Shown here: positions 22,621-34,462 of the stretch, piece by piece
Layout: each line of letters starts with the position of its first letter
Position numbering within the stretch: the first letter of the stretch is position 1
Assembly: GCF_040115645.1 (NCBI RefSeq)
Contig: NC_089550.1
Span: 2,790,001 to 2,854,000 of the forward strand
DNA length: 64,000 nt
Direction of reading: 5' to 3'
DNA from: Euwallacea fornicatus
Lineage: Eukaryota > Arthropoda > Insecta > Coleoptera > Curculionidae
The notes under the pieces: model-generated
The model's database searches: none
Seen by the model: only the letters and a program-made list of their open reading frames with translations
Told to the model about the DNA's origin: nothing
Program-made: the position numbers and the translations under genes

Positions 22621-25600
22621 GTGCTTCAGGTTACGCTTTCAGGAAACTGACAACACCAATATTGACTTTTTTTTATATGAAAAACTAGAACGTTCCACAA
22701 ACTTCTGAAAACTGTCCCAAATATATACCATGACACATTAAATAAATCGCTTTGGCCGTTTGTGGTTTGACCGTAAGCGCCTAATTTGCATTCAAACAAA
22801 CTTCAACGGTAACCAATTTGATAGTTTTTGGCTGGCGCTTTGTTATAGACAACTAAGTACAATTAACACGGTAAGGCTCAATGTGAATTGGTGCTGATGG
22901 CCTACAGACCTCCCCCCTCCCAATTATACTCCCTGGAAAAGTGAACACTGAAACTGGGTCTCACGTACTGACATTTGTCGACGATAAACCTGTACTGTTA
23001 CCCTATTATTATGCCCGACGTTGAAGGACTTCCTGTAGAAAAGAAACCTGGAATATAGCAGCTATTTAGTAACAATTTTAAAAGAAAGTTTTCGATAATC
23101 AGAATTTGTATTTAAGATCATAAACTGGAGTTTTGCTTGGTAAAATATACCTAAAAGTTTCAAAGGCCCCACGTGCTAATCGAGCTATCAGCAACATTGC
23201 AATGATACAATATTCATTAACATTGCACATTTTTTTGCATTTCTCTACTTTTTGATACAAATTTTTATTTTGCCATATTATATGCATATTTTTCATCATA
23301 TATATTTTCCTAAATTTATAAATTAAACAATTAGAAAATTTTCCACCACGAAATGAACAAGATAAATGGCGAATTTGCGATGGTCTTTTATTAAATCACT
23401 ATTTTTTTCACAATGGCAGGTACGCCATGCGGACAGCTGTTGGATGTTGTCAAATCTTTCTAAATTTCGTCAGAATTAGCGGAATTTCTGTAACAATAAT
23501 TGGAACAACTTCCAGAGTTATTATTTTCTAAGCATTGTGCACTTATTAATGAAGTCCTTAATTATGTGTTATATCGTATCGTGTACAGTATCAGGACTAC
23601 TTATGCAAAAACTGCAAAATCGATTTTCCGCAGTATTTCTTTGAAAAAGTTTTAATTTGTCATTTGAACACTTTTTACATGAACGTCTTGGTTAAAAAAT
23701 ATAAAAATATATTATCTATAATTGGGGTAAATGCCTTGGTTCTATTTTCACAATGCTGCCAGCAACGTTGCCAAATGTTTACAAAATTCTTTTTCGAGGT
23801 GATATTTCGCGGATGGTAAATTCGAATAAAGTCCAGTTTTTAATTAATAAATGCTTTTCCCTGTATCAAAGGTTTCCAGGCAAATATTTCCTGATGAAGA
23901 AATTTAATGATGAATGATGATTTTAGACTTCCCCCGGATTATCAGATTATTTTCCTCACACTCTTAGTCTTCCGCCCAGAATTTCCTTTCAAATCGACGA
24001 CATCAACCCCTACACCTCACCAATGCATAGTTAATCAGGCCTCCGTTGACAATCCCCCATTTAACCCAATTACAACCCTTTAACGTGTTTAACGCATCTC
24101 ACCGATATGAATTATTTAGATCAATCAAACTAAGGTCTGTCGATAATTTTAATCAAAAATTTAAAACGGGCAGACAGCAATTAAGAGCGGATGAACTAAT
24201 CGCGCAATCTGGGTGTGGCAGGGCGAAAAACTACCCCTAGGGGAACCCCACGATAATAATCTCCAGGGATATGTAGACATCAATTTTTATAGTTCAGCCG
24301 TAAATATGCAAATAGGGTTTTAAGTGTTAAGTTGCCTACTTTTGGGGGCTGGGGGTTGTAAAATTTGCAAGAATATGGCTTGGCGGAATTTAATTTCGTG
24401 GCTGTTGAAGGTTGTTTACTGGCTGCAAAAAAACGCGTTTATGATGTGAGTAAAGTCCAATAGGTACTCCTGAAATACCAAAAAGTATTCTAGCAAAAAT
24501 TAGAAGAAAGTCCACGGCACCGCGGCCGATAATTTTGTAGTTCACGATGTGACGTAACTGCCACAGAAGAGTCACGTTCCGAAATATGGCGGCCCGACAA
24601 AAGACTGTTGCGAGGTTGTCATTTAGGCTTCAACTATTTGATGAAAATTTGATAGAATTTATGATTTGTAAAGAATATAGTGGGACTCAAACTACTATCA
24701 ATCGTTTTTTGGGTCAGTCCGTAATAAAGTAGGTGAATTAAAAATCAAAATTTCTCGTAAACAATGTCGAACCTAGAAACGAAGCGTGGGTTGGCTGGCC
24801 CAATTAGAGAAGTCCATTAAAGATTCAGTTGCAGCAGAACTCATGATTTGGTTTGATTTTCAATATCAGCTACGTTACTGTATCTACAAGTAAACGCAAT
24901 GTTGGGCTAATAGTATATTTTGTCTGTCAGTATAGCTGACAATTGCATATATTTAAAATTGTGATTCACCGTTCATTACAAATTTGTTTATGTCGCGAAT
25001 TGGGTTACGACTGAACTCGCCGTGATGTTTTCTCGAAAGTAACTCTCCTTTTTGAAGACACTCTACTCTTTATTCTTAATAATGATTCATCGGCAAAAAT
25101 GGCGATGCACATACCATCGAATACGGACCCAGATTGTTATAAACGTGTACGTCGCCAGTACTGCCTTCTTTTTCCCATATAAATTACGGCCCAAGGAAAA
25201 AAGTTGTCGACATTCTAAACTGATACAACCACAGATGTGCTCTTCTCAGTAAAACGTACATATCTCCAAATAAGGCAAATCAAATATACTAATAGGGGTT
25301 TGGTCATTTTCTGAATGCCGGAATTATCGCAATTTCACCGCTCCTATGGTCGATTCCTCTTAATTCCCTGCCAGAATTATGGGGCTAATAAATCCCAGTT
25401 ATCGGATAAATCAATTTGGGGAAAGTATTCGTGTAATAACCGCGGTGCATGGAGCTCGTAAAGCCACGTAATCTGACAAGGCAAACAAAACATGATTGTC
25501 GCACTTGGAAAAATCTTTCTTTTGCTTCGTGCTATTTATAATGTTTTACTACGGTTTTACGACGTTTAATACCCCCAGTTTCGAGCCTATTACTTAAGAT

Positions 25601-27290
25601 CTAAAATTATTTCCTCGCCATGAACTATGCAGAACCTGCTTGGTGTAATATCGAAATAACGCTAGGCAGGTAAGATTGTCGCAGTTAGATTTAAACTTGG
25701 ACACGTAATATTATCTTAAGAAATAATGCAGAGGCGATTGGTCGGTTGTTTCTGGATCAGCAGAGTTTTTTTTTTAAGGTTTGATAATATGGCTTAGAGT
25801 GCGACTATTTTCAGAGTGACGTAACTGTTGGTTATGGGAGAGATGATTGTTTCACAAAAGGCTGCAGGGGGTGGCCATTTTTACTTTTTTGAGCGAGTTA
25901 CATGAGTCGAAACTTGTATTGTTGAAGGTTGTGGGGGTGGTTTTGAGTGATTTGGGGTTTAGCTCAGGTTGACATTTCTCAGAGATTGGAAGGAGGAACT
26001 TTTAGAGTGTTTTACGTTTTTTACATACTGAGTTATCTCAAAAATTCGTTCGAACTCAGAATAGTGTGTAATCCACCATTCCAAAATCTACTACTAGTGT
26101 GTCAGGCGTTAATCCCAAACAAAATAAAAGGAAAAATGAACAAACCACCCCAAATGTACTGCAGATATTTAATAAATTTATTGAATTCCCTTTTATTTAT
26201 TATATTTTTTCCACTCCAAGAGTGGCAACGTTGGAGGCGAAAGCGGTTTCCAGATTATCTCAAAAACACAACGCTGACTATATCTATTTTGTTCTATAAT
26301 TTGATGTATTTTCCTTCAATGGATAAAGCACAAAAGTGCAGTTTTTCTCCAAGTAACAATTTTGCTATCTAAACAACAAAAGAGACGCTTTTAAGCATGA
26401 TGTTTTTTGGCATTGCCACTTCTTCACTCAATTACGTATTTTTTTAGATAAATGGAACCAGCACTAATCAGAAAAAGTAAATACGAAACCGAAAATTTCT
26501 TGCCGTAGCTGTGGCAGTGAATTTCAAACTTTTTCCCCTTATGAAACAAATAACTATTGCCTCATTTTATAATTTATGGAAAATACGCCAGAGCAAAAAT
26601 TCTGACATCTTTATAAGATTGAAATCTTTTATTGTTGCAGCTGGACGAACCTTCAAAAATCGCTTATTTTTTTATCTTGTCCTATTTGAAATATTTTCCC
26701 TATACTACATCTTGAACGGATAAACCATGAAGGGGAAACAGATTGCAGCAAAAATCCTGAAAAGCTGAATGCAATTGAGATCTTCTAGAGGAAATTATAC
26801 ATCGGCACAAATCTATACTATGAGGATTTGTATTAAATTTAGTTTTAGTACCAAACGAAAAAAATTCAGTGAAGATACTGATGTAATGGAATTTCATAAC
26901 GCGACTTAAATTTATTTTTTAGGACAACATAAATGCATAAAGGAAAAAAACCTTATATGTAACGTAAACTATATCATAAACCTTATAAAAATAGAATCAA
27001 TAAAGAAACACTGGATTATTTCAAACATCTAAACATGTTAAATGGACGATGTCGCTCATAAACGTATCAAACAGGACGAACAAGTCGGTATCGGTGTTTG
27101 CCTAGCGATGCGCCAAGGTTTTATGACATTTTTATATCATGAAGGCCTACACGTTATGCAAAATACCAATGTAATATTGAAACACAACAAATTTCGTTTC
27201 GCTAAACCAATGGTCGAAGTTGATATTTTTGACAATCGAGATGTAATAATTCAGGAAAATGGGCAAAGACAAAGGAACAACACAAAGAAA
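22621..27290. other. Intergenic, AT-rich, no supported gene
   Basis: Only short, AT-rich open frames without codon bias or recognisable domains occur here, for example the plus-strand frame at 25947-26372. AGCAACGTTGCCAA lies at 23761-23774 and GTGGCAACGTTGG at 26222-26234. I see no RNA gene, intact transposon or array. Confidence 0.5.
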
Positions 27291-27296
27291 ACTTAC

Positions 27297-27590
27297 AAGT
27301 TCATGATGGCACAGTCGTCTGTCGGACTTCCACGGGGAAAGCTCGCTGTAACCGAACACCACAAAGCCTGACTGGGAAATGACCTAAACTTGATCACATG
27401 CCAGGGTGAACGAATTTCCTCATCCCCTCGTGGAGAAAAACCGACCCCATTGGCGTGCCGCGAAAACTCATAAACAGCGCAGGAGTGGGGGAGCGACCGA
27501 CGTTCCCGTTGGTCCCGAAAGTCCGGCGCCAGTTTGGCGCGTCTCTTCAAATTCCTTCGCGGTGCAAAAACAACCCGACAGGGTGGAAAA
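27297..27590 (-). promoter_or_regulatory. Candidate minus-strand promoter and first exon in a GC-rich island
   Basis: A GC-rich block reading on the minus strand ends CCATCATGAACTT|GTAAGTTTT, that is an ATG in fair context followed two codons later by a textbook splice donor (cut after 27297). The next minus-strand acceptor I recognise downstream is that of talin at 22414. Joined there, the ATG would open an out-of-frame upstream ORF rather than add residues to talin. A noncoding distal talin exon or a separate transcript are both possible. Confidence 0.25.
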
Positions 27591-27759
27591 TTTCAAGTGG
27601 GGGGGAATCAAACTTTTTATCACTTTTCTTTCTATATTATAATTAGTACTGATCCCGTACTTTTATATGACAATTCAGAGGCAAGCTCAAGAATTCGGAG
27701 CTTAAAAGTTTCTATGCATAGAGATCAATTCCTTAAAAACAGTCGCTATCAAGATAATC

Positions 27760-27890
27760 GAGCAAAATATCCCCAGGAAGCCACCCGCGGGGGCGGCAGG
27801 AAGTCTCGGCGCCCGTCAGTCGGCCTGCTCTGCCGCCATTGCTGAAGAGATGCTGCAGGAGGAGCAGGGCGCGATCTAGTGTAAAATCCC
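27760..27890. promoter_or_regulatory. CpG-rich island, possible promoter or regulatory element
   Basis: A sharply bounded GC-rich block in AT-rich DNA contains CCCGCGGG, GGCGCCCG, an insect initiator-like GTCAGT and GCCGCCATTG. No coding frame is supported on either strand. Function unknown. Confidence 0.25.
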
Positions 27891-30800
27891 GGGCAAAAAG
27901 GGGATATTTATGGTATATGGGCACATGAAGCAGACTGGAATCCTGGAAATACAAATTTACACCAGGAAACCATCAACCATCACTTAATCAAATCCTTCTC
28001 GGAAAATAATTATTTCGTTTATATTTTTTGTCCAGTGGTTATTTTTGAGTTTACGTGAATCATCGGGAGTATTTCAAAAATAACCTCAATTACATTCATA
28101 TTGGCCATCAGATATTTTTAGTTTTACGGATTGCGTTGACCAAGTCGCCGTTGTATGGACGCTCGACTTGCCCAACCGTTTATTTATGATTATTTTTGAC
28201 ACCTGAAAGATTAAATAATACGACCTGCAACATTTTTGTACTTCCAAAACTGATAAAAAAAAAAAGTAACTATGGCAACGTTGCACTTATTGTAAATAAC
28301 GTTCAGATGACATGTGTTTATACAAGATGAGTGCAACCATGTTTGCTTTCATGGAAAATGCAAAGCGCCACGTTGCCATTGTTCTGTTAGTTGAAAACCT
28401 ATTTACGAATAATTATATTAATACGATGATTCGTCAGATATTACACTCCTGGTAGTAACTAGCACTTCGATAATTTTGCCTTCAGGGTAACATTTACGTA
28501 CTGCTGATTTCTAATTTTACCAGTATAAATCATACAGACCAAGAAATTTGTATATATAATTAAAAATATGTATAATGCTAAATTAATGTTAAAACACTTC
28601 TCATACTACTCCCGCAATAATAAATACCAAACCACCCCTAACAAACTGCACCGGCAGAAGACCTTAAATGTTGCATCTTATGTCCGGTAATAAACCCACT
28701 GACAAACCTTTTCCATTAGAGAATCGGCCACTTTATTGGATAAATTGATTATAACAAGGGCTTTTAGACCAGTCCTCCTTCCAGACTCTAAAATAAATCC
28801 CCGATTTATTGAGGGGAATAAAAATTATGCCCATACGAAGGAATTGCGTTTGGTAAACTGAAGAGGGCTGAACAATGTTTATAAATAATAATTAAATTTG
28901 TTGCTTTGATAATGCGTCATGGAATTTGACTGTATAATCTCTGATGAAAAAATTCTAAAAATAGTAAAATATATACCGGAAAGCTAGTGGTTATATTAAA
29001 CAACCGCAATTCCGGATTGATAAGTACTTTAGCAATTTTTGTGATAATGGTGGCCCTTTAATATTTTTGGCGTGTTAGTGGTAAATATAAAAGTACTTGA
29101 AAAGTAACAAACCTTAAGGTTATCAATGATCAATTTTACAAATAAATCGCTTTTGCTCAAAGATAAGATGAATGTGTACTAGATTGCCCAAATATGGAGT
29201 TAAGATTGAACCCTGAAGTGTAAAGTTAGTGTTTACTTATAACGTTTGTCTCAATATGTACATTTCAATATCAAGTCAAAAAATACCTACTCAAGTAGAC
29301 ATTTTGGTAGGTGATAAAATCTAATCTCAATTTTCCTACAAGTCATATCTATCTCAAAAATGTAATCCTTATTTTTTGTAGTTCTTATTTTCCTTCTTCG
29401 CTAATGTCATCATTCCTTACTCATCTACTCACACCAAATTATTCTTTATTTCTGAATTCTGATCTTTATTTACAATTTAGAGCTCTTATCGCCTTGAATA
29501 TACAGAAGGCCATTGACAACACCTGACTGGATGGCACTGTATATGAGAGGAACTTGTATATTTAGCTATGAAAGGAATATGCGAGGAGGATAATTTTGTT
29601 ATGTCAAATTTCTACAATATTTTGTAGTGGAATCTTGAAGACTGATCCAATCACATAGCTTTTGCTATTTTAATATCAATTTAAAGAACTAAAAATTGGT
29701 AGTTTGTGACTTCAATACAGAAGCTTCACAGCTATATCCAATACTGATGCCTTTTTCTGCAGAATTTTAAGTGATAATGAGTTCTGGATTCACCATCTGG
29801 GCCATCCGATAAAACAAGGATCCATGTAATGCTAAGGGCTATCCTCCACCCAAGAAGACAAATACGTAATTTTAGTGGTAAAATTAATTCTCACAATTTT
29901 CTGAAATGTAGAATGAGTCCTACCAATTGAATATATGCCAAAAGGGGCTACAATAAGGGGAATGTCTGGAAAGATACAATAAAGAACTTGAGAGGAACCA
30001 TAAATGGGAAAATACCTAACAATAATACTGGATCTGACAGTCCTGATCTGATCCCCCGCAATCATTATATCTTTCCCAAACTTGAAAGAGCACCAGTTTA
30101 AATCCACTGCTTTTTTTTTATTATTGAAAGAAGTGTATTAGTTCTGTAATTGATCTCAAGTTAAAAAATAAAATTTTGTCCCTTCTCTAACTAATTCTCA
30201 TTGTGGGTAACATAAAAACATTTCCCTTGTACATACGAGTTGCTCAATGAGAAAATCACTATAATTCATTTTCAGGTAGTCTTACAGAGATTATCTCAAA
30301 GACTACTGATTTTCTGTTTTGGTAGAGTATATGTAGCCATGAACTTTACAATTTCATTTACAAAATCTCAAACTGCAAACCATTCATCATATTGCTAAAA
30401 GTATGTAGATGACACAGTCAAATTTATCCTTCTCTCATTCCTCTCTATTAATTCTTTTTAAAGTTGTCCCACGCTTAAATTTGCGCTCATCCTGATTTTT
30501 CTGACAGATTTATGTATTGAAATTGTGCAGATAATGGAAAAATGGAAAGCAATATCTGTAAGTGTATGTCTTATCTTTATGACAAGTATAATGTTCGCAA
30601 ATGATGGTTCCTTTTAACTGATGATTTCAAATTGAGGCAAAACAGAAATACACAAGTCAAAAACCACATAATACTTCTTTCCAAAAAGCATCTATTGGAA
30701 GTACCTACCTAACTCTACATAAATATTATTCTGATCTGATAAAATTATCAATAAACCCTTTAGATCACCCTTAAAGGCTAAATGAGATCCTACACCCTCC

Positions 30801-33120
30801 CTCTCAGCTGTTTGAAGGCATTTAAAGTGCACTAACCCCGCCGCTGGGCTCAAATCACCCCTTGATGTGTTGTGGCGAATATAAATAAAATGGAATGTCA
30901 GAAATATCGATTGGGCCCTAAGAAGGGAACGAAGGGATGGTTCGCGAGCCAAAAACAATCAATCGACCTCAACTAACGCCTAAAAATAAACGATTTCCAA
31001 ACATAAACAAGCCGAAAATGTGAATTGAGGCAACTTGAGATATCTGTTTTTATTTACATTCTCTCTTAAAAAGGAGATTTTGAGGTGAAGTTTCGTGGGT
31101 CCCCTGAAGGGCTGATTTCAAGAGGGAGTTGGTCACTGAGTCACAGATTTAACGCGAAAAATGGAAATGTTACGCGAATACAGAAAAATTAAAAATAACC
31201 ACAGCCAAAACAGATGATCAATAAATGGCCATTTTTACACGAATTTTACGTGTTTGAGAGGTGTGCTTGGACTCGATTTGCGGAAGATGATTAATACAAA
31301 GGGTACGTTACCTTAAGTTGTTATCCAAGGGTTACATATCTAGAAAAAAACACACTTTTTCACTGATTTTGGGGCCAGTTTTCACGCCCAGTTCGCTCTC
31401 GCTTTCGGACTGCCATTGCCGGTCGACGTTGCCAAACGTCGCGCTGAATATTTAATGTGTCTTGAGATAATTTGGGTAATTGGTAATTTTACGTGAACAT
31501 TTCTAATCGACTAATCATTATGAAAATTATTTGCTTAAATTTGGTGTAATTAAAATTACATTTAATTGAATGTTTTTTTAATACAAATAAAACTTTGACA
31601 GGTATAGTGCAACATCGGAAACGTCAAGGTTTATTATGACGGATGTTTATCAATAAATAAAAATCGACTCTCAGCATCTCATTTTATTATCAATTTGCAA
31701 AGATATAGAGATGTATTTTAGAGTTGCTGCATTGTGTTAAAATTGGAATTTGTTTGATTCAGTTGCCAAAGTGAAGTGCTGCAAAGCAATGATGGAAGAA
31801 GTAGTCGAAAATAATGTAAACTTGTGTTTTTTTCCTTCTTAAATTATGGCTAACCAAAAGAATTAAATTATCAAAAAATCAGAGCTTTATATTTTGAAAT
31901 TACATATTTATTTCATAACTATAGAAAATACGGTTCCTTTTTTAAATAGTTTCTTTTATTTTCAAAGTTGTTTTATTTTAGGGATTTATTACTGATAGTA
32001 ATACATTTAACTTCAAAACTAGAATACCCATAAAAAATATCAGATACGACGTGGCACCGTCGCTCTGATCGGTGGCGTCAGCTAGCAGTGACGTATGGAA
32101 ACTCTGATTCCATAGGAGGGGATAATGTTGGGGAGTTTACGCAATTTATTGATTAAAATGCTATGAATTCGCGCTAATAAATCATAAAGGGATTTAAGGA
32201 TTTATTAATAAGATCCTTTGCAATGTGCATAGAAATTTCTAAGGTTTTAAATCAAAATTTTCAGTGTACTCTACCGGTTTTGCCAATAATATCAATTGCA
32301 TTTCAAGCTGTATTTAAATGATCTAAAATTGATTATTTTTAATAGATTTTAGGGGGAATTTTTTCCTTTATCAATATCATATCTTTGACCGAAAGTTTAT
32401 AGAATTTGTAAGTTTAATATATCAATCTGTCAACAAACATTTCCGGCCCCTTATTTGGAATTTCGAATCAGAAACATAAAGTTATTCATTTGGCGTCTAT
32501 CTATGAATCGAATCACCTTGAAATACATTAGAATTTGCTTCTGATAGTAGTAGTAAAAATGAGTGGGCATCACGATTTACTTCATAGCACGTGGGTGTTA
32601 ATGGAGTCCGAATTGGCAATACAATATTAAAGCAATTTCTGTTATCGCCTAATTAAACATAAACAGATTGCGATCACAAAGCAGGATAGCCGCGTGTCGA
32701 TTTTTATTAAGTTTTAGCAACCATAAACGGTTCTTTTACATTCATTTTTGCTCTATTTAACACCGCCAACACGGCATCTATTGACTTCTATAATTATCAT
32801 TGCACGCTATGAATAAATCGTATTTATTGACATGGTTACATATTTCATGTTGGCCCACCCACACCATATTAAGCTAAAAAAGAATAAAGCCAAAAAATGA
32901 AAACTTGAAGACAAGAATTGGTAATGAGGTTGAGGAAGAAGATTTTAAGCTGGCGCCATCTTTTGATGCGCATTTGACAAAACCTAGATTTTTTATATGA
33001 AATAGCGACACCGTAGATTGAGATATCTACTATTTATAAACATTTACTTTCCTAAACATAAAACCAAAAATATTCCCATTCAATTAGCAATAACCACAAA
33101 AAATGTGATAAAAATAACAT
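27891..33120. other. Intergenic, AT-rich, no supported gene
   Basis: No convincing open frame. GGCAAC-type motifs occur at 28273-28284 and 28368-28380. A CpG-rich patch at 31380-31450 is described separately. Confidence 0.5.
31312..31440 (-). promoter_or_regulatory. Candidate minus-strand promoter with short noncoding exon
   Basis: A CpG-rich patch containing GACGTTGCCAAACGTC is followed on the minus strand by an initiator-like TCAGTG (31366-31361). About 50 bases further on lies a splice donor CTTAAG|GTAACG (cut after 31312). The arrangement would suit a distal noncoding exon of talin or another leftward transcript. No transcript evidence. Confidence 0.2.
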
Positions 33121-33370
33121 CTTCCCTTTAGTGGTAGACTATCCGTTTGGGGGTTTCCACTTTGGAAGTAAACAAGCTCCTAAAAGCCGGGCCGCAGCCC
33201 CATTTCTCGCATAAAACGTTGCCAAACTTTTTTGTCGAATGTAACGTTTTGTTGTTTTTGCATTAACGAGGAGAGGAAGACGCCGGGCGTCGCTTTTAGC
33301 GGCGCTGCCGCGACGCGGACGCCAGCCAGCGTCGCAAATTTGAAGAGACTTTATGGCAAAAGTTGGTCTT
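33121..33370. promoter_or_regulatory. CpG-rich island with nested GC palindromes
   Basis: Block of high GC content containing GACGCCGGGCGTC and GCGGCGCTGCCGC inverted repeats, plus AAACGTTGCCAAAC near 33214. A minus-strand frame of 79 codons crosses it, but the composition looks like a GC island rather than a protein. Probably regulatory. Confidence 0.25.
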
Positions 33371-34397
33371 TTCCCCATATTTTATAGAGTTCGGAAAAAT
33401 GGAAAATATTTTATGAATTATCTTTCAAGATTTCTAAAAAATTGAGCAAAAGTTATCTGAATTTGAGTTAATCAATTTTTACAACAATGTTTAAATAAAA
33501 ATTCCTCGAAATCAATTAACTTTCTAGACTCCTTCTCTCATGAAGGGCTACTTCTGGGAGTTAGCAGGGGTTGAATTTATACCCCGCCAACGTCCTAATG
33601 ATAAAATATTGTCAGAAAGCACTAAAGCCTTATGTAAATACCACCCTTAAGAATATATTACAATGACAGCGAACTAATTTATTTTTAGGAAGATTTTCGG
33701 GGGTTAATAAAATACAAAAGAGCTTGTTTACATCGAAGAATTCTGTTTTTCCCTTGGATAACTTAATAATTTTTTATTTAAGAGTTCAATTCAAAAAGAT
33801 CAATCATCCTCCCTCTCCCAAAAGCCTTGACTATAAAACCCCAACTCATAGGGTCATTTCAGCATCCTTTACTTTTTTATTTACTGGAAATAATCGTTCT
33901 GATGAATAGCCTGATATCTATTTTGGTTAACAATCAACTATTCTATGACGCAGCTAAGGGCAGCAATAATGCCGAATCCAACTAATAATAGGCTTATTAT
34001 ACAGCGAGTTATTAATAACGTCCAAAGGGATCATCAATAAAACCCCCCTTTTTCCTCATCCGACTTTTTCCATAGTGGATTTCCCAAGATCACTACAAAA
34101 GGGAAGAGTTCCGGTCGGCTTGTCAAACTCCGGAAGCCGGAAGTGACAAGAAGCAAGTAAATGCGCCTCTATGTCAGATATCAATTTTCCAACCCTCTCA
34201 GTGAATGTAGGGTGATTAGATATTTTTCGGGAGATATATTCTTGTTTTAAAAATCTTCCTGCTTCCCAAAAATTCATCTACCACATTGACATTGTTTCTT
34301 AAATACCCGAAAAGTTAATGACTAGTTAACGATTAGAAGCAAGAAGAACATATCCAAATCGAGAGATCTATTCCCAACCCCAACGCTTACGCAACAT

Positions 34398-34462
34398 GCG
34401 GGGTTGTATAAAGTGGCGTGCGGACATAAATAACCCATTAAGGGGTGCACAACAACCCCCGC
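34398..34462. repeat. GC-rich inverted repeat, about 10-bp stem
   Basis: GCGGGGTTGT at 34398-34407 pairs with ACAACCCCCGC at 34452-34462 with one bulged C, closing a loop of about 44 bases. The surrounding 34380-34530 is GC-rich. Could be a structured RNA, a degraded palindromic repeat or chance. Confidence 0.4.

Noticed and set aside
25947..26372. Plus-strand frame of 141 codons
   Set aside because: Composition matches random AT-rich DNA (Phe, Ile, Leu, Lys, Asn), with no homology and no splice or promoter context.
27042..27371. Plus-strand frame of 109 codons in the intergenic desert
   Set aside because: No recognisable domain, no codon bias, and an equally long minus-strand frame overlaps it.
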